A DNA stretch of 64,000 nucleotides from positions 62,001 to 126,000 of the forward strand of contig NZ_AZRL01000022.1 of NCBI RefSeq assembly GCF_002895525.1, given 5' to 3'. Both the position numbers and the translations under genes were made by a program. Positions 8,951-17,422 of the stretch are shown one piece after another. Below the pieces are notes generated by a model. The model did not search any database. It saw only the letters and a list, made by a program, of their open reading frames with translations, and was not told the DNA's origin. Every line of letters starts with the position of its first letter. Position 1 is the stretch's first letter. This DNA comes from Petrotoga olearia DSM 13574 (GTDB lineage Bacteria > Thermotogota > Thermotogae > Petrotogales > Petrotogaceae).

Positions 8951-9843
8951 TTTTTTATATCACAGATCGCTCCCACATATTTTAACTTTTCTGCTGAAAA
9001 GGCATTCCCTAACCTTGCCGCTTTTATAACATCCAAACCTATAATCATTCCTATGTATAAACCTGACCAAAATGCATCCCCTGCTCCCGTTGTGTCTATT
9101 ACCTCTTTTGCATAAGAGTCAAAATGAGTAATCGTTTTACCGTCAGAAAATATAAACCCCTTTTCTCCTAATGTAAGAAGTACATTTTTTACTCCCAGTT
9201 CATGGAAAACATTTATGTATTCTTCTTCATTTTTACTTTCTTTGAAGATATGTTCACAATCATCTAAAGAAGGTTTTATAAAATTTACATAAGGCATAAC
9301 CAATTTTAGGACATCTCCTATTTCTAAAGATGTTTTCCACAATATTTCTCGATAATTAGGATCAAATCCTATTAAAACATTATTCTTTTTGGCAACTTTT
9401 AACAATTTGAGTGTATTTTTCAAGTTTTTATCAGAAGATAATGCCCAAGAAGAAAAATGAAAGATATTTGCTTTTTTAACAATATCAAAATATGTATCAT
9501 CAATATCTAAATTTAAAGAGGCAGATCTTAATGGATAAAATTCAGGAGATGATTTAGACTTCAAAACATAAACAATGTCCGTATGAAAACGCTCATCTTG
9601 TGATATACCCCGGACATCTACATTATAATTATTTAATTGTTCAAGAATAAAATCTCCAAAAGGATCCCTACCTACCCTTGAAATTACAGCAGATTTAAAC
9701 CCCTGCTTAGCGATGTTAACAGCTATATTACTTGGTGAACCTCCTAAAAATTTGTCAAAGGAAGTTGCATTTTTTAACCCTTTTACATAATCTTTAGAAA
9801 TGAAGTCTATCAACACTTCACCAAAAGAAGCAAAATTAACCAC
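8920..9843 (-). CDS. PfkB-family sugar kinase (fructokinase-like)
   Basis: A 307-aa carbohydrate kinase of the ribokinase/PfkB family. The N-terminal signature GGSPSNIAVNIAKQG (about 34-48) binds the sugar, and the C-terminal DTTGAGDAFWSGL (about 251-263) holds the catalytic Asp and anion hole. Length is normal for the family. The start is GTG at 9843 with AGAGGAGG just upstream. Substrate cannot be fixed from sequence; fructokinase or 2-keto-3-deoxygluconate kinase are the likely options. The 3' end overlaps comFC by 31 bp in convergent orientation, and the DHFR gene lies 101 bp upstream on the same strand. Confidence 0.85.
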   Translation of the reverse strand: MVNFASFGEVLIDFISKDYVKGLKNATSFDKFLGGSPSNIAVNIAKQGFKSAVISRVGRDPFGDFILEQLNNYNVDVRGISQDERFHTDIVYVLKSKSSPEFYPLRSASLNLDIDDTYFDIVKKANIFHFSSWALSSDKNLKNTLKLLKVAKKNNVLIGFDPNYREILWKTSLEIGDVLKLVMPYVNFIKPSLDDCEHIFKESKNEEEYINVFHELGVKNVLLTLGEKGFIFSDGKTITHFDSYAKEVIDTTGAGDAFWSGLYIGMIIGLDVIKAARLGNAFSAEKLKYVGAICDIKNYKELLREYL

Positions 9844-9900
9844 TCTATTCCTCCTCTAACATCAAATTTATTTGATTTTATTAAATTTCTAAAATCTTCT

Positions 9901-9953
9901 AAATCAAAGTCTTATTTCTGAAAATCCTTTTATCTCTTAAGTAGCTATTCTTC
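9901..9953. repeat. Dispersed 53-bp intergenic repeat, copy 1
   Basis: This stretch matches 19699-19751 and 20019-20071 with scattered differences: all run AAATCAAARTCTTATT, then a variable A/T run, then CTTTTATYTCTTAA or similar. This copy reaches into the last codons of the DHFR gene. It is a degenerate member of a dispersed family of unknown role. Confidence 0.55.
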
Positions 9954-10475
9954 ATAATCCCTTTTCAGATAATGTAAAAGAATAGTATCTTTATTTAATC
10001 TTTTAACATCGTTTAGTTTAAAAGTATGTTTATCATTTACATAATTGAAAATAGACAGATCACCCTCAATAATTACCGGTTCGATGGATAGAAAAATTTC
10101 ATCGATTAAATTTTTTTCTAAAAACAAGGAATTTATTGTAGAACCCCCAATTAATGCAATTTCTGTGTAACCTTTCTTCTCTAGTTCGTCCAACAATATC
10201 TCAGGAGGATTGTCTGTAAAGTAGAGGTATTTGCCATATTTCAACTCAACTTCTTTATATTTTTCAGGATTTCCAGTCAATACAATATTAATTCTTTTTT
10301 TTAAAGGAGAACCTATCTCTTCAAATGTTTTTCTCCCCATTACTACTACACCAATATCTTCAGTTATGTTATAGAAATGTTCTCTATCTTCTGCTGATGA
10401 CCAGCTTCTTTGTGAACTATTCTTTATTCTAATTTTTCCATTGATACTTTGAACCATTATTAACTTCACTCTCAT
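9945..10475 (-). CDS. folA: Dihydrofolate reductase, Thermotoga type
   Basis: A 176-aa protein with a DHFR/RibD-C fold. It strongly recalls the dimeric DHFR of Thermotoga maritima: SxxGKI near the N-terminus, RSWSSAEDREHF (about 23-34), VVMGRKTFEEIG (44-55), and the NADPH-binding ALIGGSTINSLFLEKNLIDE (about 112-131). It would reduce dihydrofolate to tetrahydrofolate. The alternative is a riboflavin-pathway RibD-type reductase, which shares the fold, but no riboflavin genes are nearby. AAGGA precedes the ATG. The 3' end runs into a copy of a dispersed intergenic repeat (9901-9953). Confidence 0.78.
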   Translation of the reverse strand: MRVKLIMVQSINGKIRIKNSSQRSWSSAEDREHFYNITEDIGVVVMGRKTFEEIGSPLKKRINIVLTGNPEKYKEVELKYGKYLYFTDNPPEILLDELEKKGYTEIALIGGSTINSLFLEKNLIDEIFLSIEPVIIEGDLSIFNYVNDKHTFKLNDVKRLNKDTILLHYLKRDYEE

Positions 10476-10690
10476 AATTAATCCTTCCCCTCTAAAATTT
10501 TTAAATTTTTACTTACCTTAGAAATACTGGAATCTGATCTACTCCCTTTTAGCCAGCAAACCACTCATAAATTCTTTTTTTTTGAAAAAATCTAACAACC
10601 ATGACTATGTTCAAAATGTTTAATTAATTTTATCTTTTCAATAAGAGTTATAACAGAACTTTTCATTTTAGAGGAATAATTAGATTTTAA
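10476..10690. other. AT-rich intergenic stretch upstream of the sugar importer
   Basis: No open frame or stable hairpin is visible. Bases 10508-10547 loosely match 19530-19562 and 19753-19785 (TTACTWWCTTWGRAA then a GGAA/CTG-like block), so this is a further decayed member of the repeat family seen near rho. The DHFR promoter must lie here but no convincing -35/-10 pair was found. Confidence 0.4.
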
Positions 10691-10782
10691 GCTCTAATCG
10701 CTTTTAATCGTCTCTAATTAATTCTAAAAACTTCTAATCGGGAATAATTATCTTTTGAAATGAAAGTTAAAGGTGATATAAT
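10691..10782 (+). promoter_or_regulatory. Promoter with 10-bp-phased TAATCR boxes (array 1)
   Basis: Boxes TAATCG or TAATTA begin at 10695, 10705, 10715, 10735 and 10745, with a decayed box TAAAAA at 10725, so six registers at exact 10-bp pitch. The -35 TTGAAA (10755-10760) starts in the next register, followed by a 16-bp spacer and the -10 TATAAT (10777-10782). The same geometry occurs at 42131-42212 and, on the minus strand, at 58029-58106. It drives the sugar importer that starts at 10842. Direct repeats on one face of the helix next to the -35 are typical of activator sites; the protein is not known. Confidence 0.8.
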
Positions 10783-10841
10783 TTTAAATGATTAATTTAA
10801 ATATTTAACTTTATTATATCATATCAGGAGGTGGCAGTAGT

Positions 10842-12083
10842 ATGAAAAAAGTAGTTGTTTTATTTGCTATATTGACGATGGTGTTGAGTGCTTTTTCCAT
10901 TACCATCACGATGACGGCTGGCGCAGTAGGAAGGGAATTAGAAGTTCTCTATGAACAAGTTGCAATGTTTATGGAAGAAAACCCAGATATAACTGTAAAT
11001 GTTCTTCCAATGCCAAACAGCTCTACGGATAGGCACGATCTTTACGTTACTTACTTAGCTTCAGGCACTCCGGATCCAGATGTATTGATGCTTGATGTTA
11101 TTTGGCCCGCAGAATTTGCCCCATTCTTAGTAGATTTAACAGACGATTACGATTATTTTGGACTTGATGGGTTTTTCCCTGGAACCGTTGCTTCAAATAC
11201 TGTAGATGGCAGATTAGTGGCGGTCCCTTGGTTTACTGATGCAGGTATTCTTTATTACCGCAAAGATCTTTTGGAAAAGTACGGTTACGATGTTCCAGAA
11301 ACTTGGGATGAACTGTACACAGCTGCAAAAGATATCTCAGCAAAAGAAGGAATCAATGGTTTCGTATGGCAGGGAGCCAGGTATGAAGGCTTAACTTGTG
11401 ATGTTATGGAATTTGTTCACAGTTTCGGCGGAGAAATAATGAAAGATGGCAAAGTTGTTGTTGATGATCCTGAGTACTATGATAACAATTTAGCTGCAAT
11501 AACCTTCATGAATAAATTGATATTAGACGGGGCGAGTCCTAGGGGAGTAACTACCTACATGGAAGAAGAAGCAAGAAGAGTTTTCCAAAATGGTGATGCT
11601 GTTTTTATGAGAAACTGGCCATATGCATGGTCTTTAGCTAACACTCCAGAGTCTCCTGTTGCTGGGAAAGTTGGTATAACAGTTTTACCAAAGGGACCAG
11701 CACCAGATGGAAGAAATTCTGCTACATTAGGTGGATGGAACCTTGGTATCAATGCAAATTCTTCTCCTGCAGAAGTAGAAGCTTCTAAAAAATTGATCAA
11801 ATTCTTAGTTAGTAAAGAACAACAAGTCTACAAGGCTGTTTATACCGGTCAAACACCTACTATGGTGGAGGCATACAACGATCCGAGAACTATAGAGGCA
11901 AATGATTTCTATCCAGATATTTTAGATGTTTTCGTGAATGCCGAACCAAGACCTGTTTCTCCAATATATAATGAAATTTCACGTGAGATCCAAGTTGCCG
12001 TACACCAAGTTCTAACAGGCCAATCTACCCCTGAAAGAGCTTTGGACAGTTTAGCAAGAAACCTTAAATCTTTAGTTGAATAA
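10842..12083 (+). CDS. Sugar ABC transporter substrate-binding protein (trehalose/maltose-like)
   Basis: A 413-aa family-1 extracellular solute-binding protein with a signal peptide (1-19) and no lipobox Cys, so it is periplasmic. Recognisable features are MTAGAVGRELEVL at the mature N-terminus, DVLMLDVIWPAEFA (about 77-90), AVPWFTDAGILYYRKDLL (about 126-143) and a C-terminal PRPVSPIYNEISREIQ block. The WPAEFAPFL segment and YYR-DLL run resemble trehalose/maltose-binding proteins of thermophiles, but substrate is inferred. It has a strong AGGAGGTGG ribosome site and lies under the phased TAATCR promoter. A 14-bp hairpin separates it from the two permease genes. Confidence 0.88.
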   Translation: MKKVVVLFAILTMVLSAFSITITMTAGAVGRELEVLYEQVAMFMEENPDITVNVLPMPNSSTDRHDLYVTYLASGTPDPDVLMLDVIWPAEFAPFLVDLTDDYDYFGLDGFFPGTVASNTVDGRLVAVPWFTDAGILYYRKDLLEKYGYDVPETWDELYTAAKDISAKEGINGFVWQGARYEGLTCDVMEFVHSFGGEIMKDGKVVVDDPEYYDNNLAAITFMNKLILDGASPRGVTTYMEEEARRVFQNGDAVFMRNWPYAWSLANTPESPVAGKVGITVLPKGPAPDGRNSATLGGWNLGINANSSPAEVEASKKLIKFLVSKEQQVYKAVYTGQTPTMVEAYNDPRTIEANDFYPDILDVFVNAEPRPVSPIYNEISREIQVAVHQVLTGQSTPERALDSLARNLKSLVE

Positions 12084-12117
12084 AAAAAGAAGAATTTGAT
12101 ATAATTTCCCACAGGTG

Positions 12118-12148
12118 GGCGGTAAACGGAGCTCCTCCGTCTACCGCC
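12118..12148 (+). terminator. Intra-operon hairpin after the binding-protein gene
   Basis: A 14-bp stem (GGCGGTAAACGGAG against CTCCGTCTACCGCC, one mismatch) with a 3-nt loop lies 35 bp after the binding-protein stop. Only a short T stretch follows (TTTGTG), so it is either a weak attenuator or a 3'-end stabiliser that would raise binding protein over permease. The second sugar importer has a hairpin in the same place (56616-56638). Confidence 0.7.
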
Positions 12149-12200
12149 TTTGTGTATAATATGAGGACAATGTATTAGATTATAATTAGGGGGTGCTTCA

Positions 12201-13103
12201 ATGAAAGTAAAAGGTACTTATAAAAGATCTGATATCTGGCTTGCGTTTTGGCTTATTATCCCAACCTTAATTGCTATCGGTATTACCGCCTTCTATCCTC
12301 TGGGGCAAACTCTTTATGATAGTTTCTTCAAATGGTCTCTCAGACCAGGATTTGAAAGAGAATTCGTAGGATTTCAAAATTATATCAATTTGTTTCAAGA
12401 TCCTAGATTTTTGAGTTCGTTATGGAATACAATATATTTTACCTTTTTTTCTGTAGTAATAGAATTCCTTTTAGGGTTAGGAACCGCTTTAATATTGAAT
12501 GCGGACTTTAAATTGAGAGGTTTGGTAAGGGCGGCTGTTTTGATTCCATGGGCAATACCTACAGCGGTCTCTTCTCAGATGTGGAAATGGATGTATAATG
12601 ACCAATATGGTGTAATAAGTATAATGCTGTATAATTTAGGAATACTTGAGGAAGGTACCCCAATTCTTGGGACTCCGGGTATGGCTATGGCTGCGATTAT
12701 TGGCGTTGATGTCTGGAAAACTACTCCTTTTGTTGCTCTTTTACTTCTTGCAGGGCTTCAAACCATACCTAATGAGTTGTACGAAGCAGCTAGAATAGAT
12801 GGTGCAAATATATGGAAACAATTCACTTCTATCACTTTACCTGTATTAAGGCCTACTATTGGTGTGACTTTAATATTTAGAACTTTAGACGCTTTGAGAG
12901 TCTTTGATATTGTTTACATAATGACACAAGGGTCAGTTGGAACGGAAACTCTCGCAGTTTACAATAGGTCACTTTTAATGGATAATATCTTCTCTCCAAG
13001 AGGTTTGTTTGGATATGGTTCGGCATTATCAGTCGTAATATTTTTAATCATAGGTATATTCACACTTATTTACATACGCTCTTTGAACATTAAATTAGAT
13101 TGA
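12201..13103 (+). CDS. Sugar ABC transporter permease, MalF type
   Basis: A 300-aa inner-membrane permease with six hydrophobic segments. The cytoplasmic EAA loop that contacts the ATPase reads EAARIDGANIWKQFTSITLP (about 197-216). The N-terminus carries WLIIPTLIAIGITAFYPL as the first membrane helix. It pairs with the MalG-type permease 13 bp downstream. No ATPase gene is in this operon, so a shared MsmX-like ATPase encoded elsewhere is expected. AGGGGG precedes the ATG. Confidence 0.9.
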   Translation: MKVKGTYKRSDIWLAFWLIIPTLIAIGITAFYPLGQTLYDSFFKWSLRPGFEREFVGFQNYINLFQDPRFLSSLWNTIYFTFFSVVIEFLLGLGTALILNADFKLRGLVRAAVLIPWAIPTAVSSQMWKWMYNDQYGVISIMLYNLGILEEGTPILGTPGMAMAAIIGVDVWKTTPFVALLLLAGLQTIPNELYEAARIDGANIWKQFTSITLPVLRPTIGVTLIFRTLDALRVFDIVYIMTQGSVGTETLAVYNRSLLMDNIFSPRGLFGYGSALSVVIFLIIGIFTLIYIRSLNIKLD

Positions 13104-13116
13104 GGAGGATAAAAAT

Positions 13117-13968
13117 ATGAGATGGGGAATGAGAACAAAGAGAAACACTCAACGAACAATTTTATATATTTTCGTTATAGTGATGGTTATCTTTTATATT
13201 TTCCCTTTCTATTGGGCCATTAAAAGCTCTTTTACTGCGGATCAATATCTTTTTACAAAAAACATCACCCTTTGGCCTCAAGGTTTTACCTTTGAAAACT
13301 ATATAAAAGTTTTCACTGAGAGACCTTTCGGATTAAATATATTAAACTCTATTATAGTAGCTGGAGCAACTACAATTTTCTCTGTAATTGTTGGTTCTTT
13401 TTCAGCTTACGCAATAGCTCGCTTAAAGATTCCCGGGAAAGGTCCCTTGATGCTTCTAATACTTGCCGTAAGTATGTTCCCTCAGGTTTCTATATTGGGT
13501 GGGCTTTTTCAGTTACTCAGAAATTTGGGATTAATAAACACATATACGGGATTGATAATCCCATATATTGCCCTGAACTTACCTTTAACAACGTGGATAT
13601 TACAAAATTTCTTCAGAGAGCTTCCTAAAGAGATTGAAGAATCCGCTTATATAGACGGATGTTCTAAATTTCAAACTTTGTGGAGAATCGTTTTACCTCT
13701 TTCCGCTCCAGGATTGGTCACGACTGGTTTGTTGGCTTTTATTCAAGCTTGGAATGAATTCTTATTTGCTTTAACTTTTATGCAGACTCCCGAAAAATAC
13801 ACAGTTCCAGTTGCAATTGCTATGTTTACTGGTAGAACCTTCTACGAAGTTCCCTGGGGACAACTAATGGCTGCTTCAGTAATAGTTACAATGCCTTTGG
13901 TTATTTTGGTTTTAGTGTTCCAAAACAGGATAGTTCAAGGTTTAACAGCTGGAAGCGTAAAAGGATGA
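13117..13968 (+). CDS. Sugar ABC transporter permease, MalG type
   Basis: A 283-aa inner-membrane permease. The EAA loop is EESAYIDGCSKFQTLWRIVL (about 170-189), with TM helices on both sides; the last helix ends IVQGLTAGSVKG, the tail typical of MalG proteins. TGAGGAGG overlaps the end of the preceding permease and drives its translation. With 12201-13103 it forms the channel for the sugar captured by 10842-12083. It ends 5 bp before glmM, so the importer and glmM are probably co-transcribed, an unusual link between sugar uptake and cell-wall amino-sugar synthesis. Confidence 0.9.
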   Translation: MRWGMRTKRNTQRTILYIFVIVMVIFYIFPFYWAIKSSFTADQYLFTKNITLWPQGFTFENYIKVFTERPFGLNILNSIIVAGATTIFSVIVGSFSAYAIARLKIPGKGPLMLLILAVSMFPQVSILGGLFQLLRNLGLINTYTGLIIPYIALNLPLTTWILQNFFRELPKEIEESAYIDGCSKFQTLWRIVLPLSAPGLVTTGLLAFIQAWNEFLFALTFMQTPEKYTVPVAIAMFTGRTFYEVPWGQLMAASVIVTMPLVILVLVFQNRIVQGLTAGSVKG

Positions 13969-13973
13969 TATAG

Positions 13974-15296
13974 ATGAAAGTTTTGTTTGGAACAGATGGC
14001 ATAAGAGAGGTTGTTAATGAAAAGTTGACCGTTGACTTAGCGATGAAACTTGGAAACGCACTTGCTAATCTTTTCGGTTCTGAGTATAAGAAATTGTATA
14101 TTGCAAGAGATACACGAAATTCAGGAAAGGCATTAGAAATGGCTTTAGCTTCTGGAGCTTTGACAGGCGGAATGGACGTTGAATCATGTGGAGTCCTAAC
14201 CACACCGGGATTAGCGTTTATAACAAAGGAAAAAAAGTCGTTGGGTGTTGTTATCTCTGCATCTCACAATCCTCCAATGTACAACGGATTAAAAGTTTTT
14301 TGTGAAGGGTTCAAAGTTTCAGACGAGACAGAAGAAAAGTTGGAAGAAATAATTTTGAAGGGGTTATTTAAATACTCGGATTATATAGATATTGGAAGAT
14401 ACATAGAAGATTCCTCAAAAAAAGAGTATATTGATTACGTGGTTTCTTTGTACAAAGAAAATATAAAATGTAAAGATTTAAAAATTGCTGTTGATGTAGG
14501 TAACGGTGCCGCTGGAGCTATAATAGACGACATTTTTGGTGAACTCGGTTTGAACTATACTGTATACCAAAATGCTCCCGATGGTTTCAATATCAACGCA
14601 AACTGTGGCTCTACTTCACCGGAAACTTTGTCAAAAATAGTTAAGGAAGAAAAGTACGACCTCGGAATCTTGTTCGATGGAGATGCGGACAGATGCCTTT
14701 TTATAGACCATTATGGTAATCTGGTAGATGGTGATGTATTAATGGCTATCAACGCTCTGAAGTTGAAGGCTCAAGGCAGGTTAAAAAATAAAGTAGTTGT
14801 TGCAACAATTATGAGTAATTTGGGTTTAGAAGAGTATTTAAAGAAAAATGAAATACTTCTTCTGCGAACGGATGTAGGTGATAAATACGTTTTAGAAAAA
14901 ATGCTGGATGAAAATGCAATAATTGGTGGTGAACAATCAGGACATATTATATTTCTTGATAGATCTACAACAGGAGACGGAATAATTACCGCATTAGAGA
15001 CTTTGGAAACGTTGAAATATTTTTCTAAATCGCTTTATGATTTTCTCCGAGAAATACCTAAATATCCCCAACACTTGGAAAACGTGACAGTGAAAGATAA
15101 AGCAAAAATCATGAAAGACATTAGAATTGAAAATTTAACAAAAAAATATCAAAGTATCGAAGGATTCAGAGTTATAGTTAGACCTTCTGGAACTGAACCT
15201 AAGATAAGGATAATGACTGAAGGATCCAATAAAGAAACAATTGAACAATGTATCACAGAATTTAGCCAACTTGTACAAAGTATTGATAATGGGTGA
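13974..15296 (+). CDS. glmM: Phosphoglucosamine mutase
   Basis: A 440-aa alpha-phosphohexomutase that converts glucosamine-6-phosphate to glucosamine-1-phosphate for UDP-GlcNAc synthesis. The phosphoserine loop is VVISASHNPPMYNG (about 92-105), the metal loop LFDGDADRC (about 233-241), the sugar loop GGEQSGHII (about 318-326) and the phosphate-binding loop RPSGTEPKIRIM (about 402-413). Length is close to the usual 445. It is the last gene of the sugar-importer operon and is followed by a strong bidirectional terminator. Confidence 0.93.
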   Translation: MKVLFGTDGIREVVNEKLTVDLAMKLGNALANLFGSEYKKLYIARDTRNSGKALEMALASGALTGGMDVESCGVLTTPGLAFITKEKKSLGVVISASHNPPMYNGLKVFCEGFKVSDETEEKLEEIILKGLFKYSDYIDIGRYIEDSSKKEYIDYVVSLYKENIKCKDLKIAVDVGNGAAGAIIDDIFGELGLNYTVYQNAPDGFNINANCGSTSPETLSKIVKEEKYDLGILFDGDADRCLFIDHYGNLVDGDVLMAINALKLKAQGRLKNKVVVATIMSNLGLEEYLKKNEILLLRTDVGDKYVLEKMLDENAIIGGEQSGHIIFLDRSTTGDGIITALETLETLKYFSKSLYDFLREIPKYPQHLENVTVKDKAKIMKDIRIENLTKKYQSIEGFRVIVRPSGTEPKIRIMTEGSNKETIEQCITEFSQLVQSIDNG

Positions 15297-15302
15297 AATA
15301 GC

Positions 15303-15346
15303 ATTTAAAAAACGGGGCTTTTTAACTTTCACCCCGTTTTTTAAAT
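15303..15346. terminator. Bidirectional terminator between glmM and the HtrA gene
   Basis: ATTTAAAAAACGGGG pairs perfectly with CCCCGTTTTTTAAAT (15 bp, 14-nt loop). T-runs follow on each strand, so it can stop transcription from both glmM (+) and the protease gene (-). Confidence 0.9.
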
Positions 15347-15355
15347 GATTATTTT

Positions 15356-16717
15356 TTATCTATAGAAGAATTGAATTACATATCTAACATTATTTCTATA
15401 AACTATCAAGGCAACGTAACTATTTTTTTCTACTGATGAGGCAATTTTCTTCCAGTCATCTATGTTCTGTATATCATAATACACTCCATTAACCGCTATC
15501 TCTGTAATAACATCACCTGACCTTAGCCCAAGGGCATATGTATCGTCTTGTATTTCTTCAACAATGACTCCTTGAATACTACTTCTTATATTGTATTTTT
15601 GCCTATCCTCAGAAGTTATATTTCTAACTACGATTCCAAAATAGGCTTCTACTACTTCAGGTGTTTGGCTTCCCAAAGTTACATTAAAAGTAATCCTTTC
15701 TCCAAACCTATCTACAACAACTTCTACGGTAGTCCCTGCTGGATAAGTGGATATTAAGGAAGTTAAATCGTCTACATTTTCAATTTTTTTGCCATTCACT
15801 TCTACTATTACGTCATTTACTTTTATACCGGCTTTTTCTGCGGATCCACCTAGTACCAAATCCTGCACATAGGCCCCTTTGTCTACCTTTAATCCTAAAG
15901 ATTTTTTCAATTCTTCGGTTATATTACTGATGTATACACCTAAATAAGCTCTTTGGAAGGAACCGGTTTCCATAACAGAATCAGCGAATCTTTTTGCTAT
16001 GTTAATAGGAATGGCAAACCCTATGTTCACACTTCCCAGTTGAGGATCTACTGCGATTGCAGTGTTAATTCCTATGACTTCTCCATGTATGTTCAGCAAA
16101 GGACCTCCACTGTTACCCGGATTAATAGTAGCATCAGTCTGTATTAAATCAACATAGTTCCCATTTCCCCCGGGTTTGGGAATACTTCTATTGGTTGCAC
16201 TTATAACCCCCACTGTAACGGTATTTTGTAAACCCAATGGATTACCTATAGCTATTGCATCTTCTCCAATCTTAATTTTATCTGAATCACCTAAGGGCAG
16301 TATTGGTAAATCTTCATCAGCATTTATCTTAATTATTGCTAAATCGAGATCTTTATCTCCGCCTACCAACTCAGCATCATAGTTCTTTCCATTCGGTAAG
16401 GATACAGATATCTCCTTTGCACTTTCTATCACATGGTAGTTTGTCAATATGTAACCTCTTTTATCGAAAATAAAGCCAGAACCCACTCCTTTAGTTTGAT
16501 ACTCAGGCATTTCTTGACCAAAAAATCTTTCAAAAAATTGTCTAATGTAGGGATCTATTGGGACCGCAGCTGAACGAGTAGATTCAATATTTACAACAGC
16601 TGGCGCAGCCTCTTCAACCACTTTAACTACTGGACTTACGTAACCTTCATTCACTATTGCAAACGAAGATATAGAAAGCAAAAATACCGTTAATAACAAC
16701 AAGATAGATTTTTTCAT
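15356..16717 (-). CDS. HtrA/DegP-type periplasmic serine protease
   Basis: A 453-aa exported protease-chaperone for misfolded envelope proteins. A signal peptide (1-21) is followed by a trypsin-like domain with His95 (TNYHVIE), Asp125 (DLDLAII) and Ser203 (NPGNSGGPL), then two PDZ domains (about 250-340 and 355-453). I place the start at ATG 16717 because GGAGGT sits 6-12 bp before it; an upstream ATG at 16744 would put that ribosome site inside the gene. It is the last gene of the rho-hydrolase-pyrE run and shares the terminator at 15303-15346 with glmM. Confidence 0.92.
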   Translation of the reverse strand: MKKSILLLLTVFLLSISSFAIVNEGYVSPVVKVVEEAAPAVVNIESTRSAAVPIDPYIRQFFERFFGQEMPEYQTKGVGSGFIFDKRGYILTNYHVIESAKEISVSLPNGKNYDAELVGGDKDLDLAIIKINADEDLPILPLGDSDKIKIGEDAIAIGNPLGLQNTVTVGVISATNRSIPKPGGNGNYVDLIQTDATINPGNSGGPLLNIHGEVIGINTAIAVDPQLGSVNIGFAIPINIAKRFADSVMETGSFQRAYLGVYISNITEELKKSLGLKVDKGAYVQDLVLGGSAEKAGIKVNDVIVEVNGKKIENVDDLTSLISTYPAGTTVEVVVDRFGERITFNVTLGSQTPEVVEAYFGIVVRNITSEDRQKYNIRSSIQGVIVEEIQDDTYALGLRSGDVITEIAVNGVYYDIQNIDDWKKIASSVEKNSYVALIVYRNNVRYVIQFFYR

Positions 16718-16807
16718 ACTAGCACCTCCGAATATTTTATTCACTTAAATTATAAACTAACTTCTTAAAAGAAACTTAAAAGCTTGAATATTTAGCGTCG
16801 TTTCTCT

Positions 16808-17398
16808 TTATTGTTTTCTACTACCTGGTTTTACTAATTCTAAACCTTGGAAACATAATGGGCAGTTTTCTGGTGAGTAGGTAGCAGCTTTTATATTTAC
16901 CAGCGATATGATTTCTCTGTTTTCTAATACCTCTTTGGAAGATCTGTTAACGATGCAAGCGAACGAAGTTACAACCCCTTCATTACTTTCAACCAATTTT
17001 GCAACTTCTAACGTCGACTTCCCTGTAGTTATTACATCCTCTACTATTAGTATTTTGCTATTGTTTTTGATTACCTGATCTCTACGTAAACTCATGTTTC
17101 CTTTTTCATCTCTCTCAGCAAATAAAAACGGAACTTTTAAAGTTCTTGCAACTTCGTACCCAATAATAATTCCGCCTAATGCAGGAGAAACAACATAGTC
17201 TATTTTTGACTCTACTTTTTTAGCAATTAATTTACCAAAAAGTTCAGAATAATCTGGATATTTAAGAACTTTTGCACATTGAATATATGTGTCTGAATGT
17301 AATCCAGATGATAATAAAAAGTGCCCCGTTAAAAAAGCCCCAGTGTCTTTCAATATTTCTAATACTTTAGTTTCATCATTTGTTGAATGATTGTCCAT
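16808..17398 (-). CDS. pyrE: Orotate phosphoribosyltransferase
   Basis: A 196-aa enzyme that joins orotate to PRPP to give orotidine monophosphate in pyrimidine synthesis. The PRPP loop is ILIVEDVITTGKST (about 115-128), and GHFLLSSGLHSDTYIQ (about 25-40) is the orotate-side signature. The C-terminus carries a CPLC pair (about 179-182), typical of the Thermotoga/archaeal branch of PyrE, which may bind metal. AGGAGGT precedes the ATG. No other pyr genes are nearby. It sits between the alpha/beta hydrolase and the HtrA gene on the same strand. Confidence 0.9.
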   Translation of the reverse strand: MDNHSTNDETKVLEILKDTGAFLTGHFLLSSGLHSDTYIQCAKVLKYPDYSELFGKLIAKKVESKIDYVVSPALGGIIIGYEVARTLKVPFLFAERDEKGNMSLRRDQVIKNNSKILIVEDVITTGKSTLEVAKLVESNEGVVTSFACIVNRSSKEVLENREIISLVNIKAATYSPENCPLCFQGLELVKPGSRKQ

Positions 17399-17422
17399 TA
17401 AGCTTTTTACCTCCTGATATCT

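Noticed and set aside
10691-10750. TAATCR boxes as chance AT-rich words
   Set aside because: Exact 10-bp spacing over five or more boxes at three loci, with the same distance to -35 and -10, is too regular for chance.
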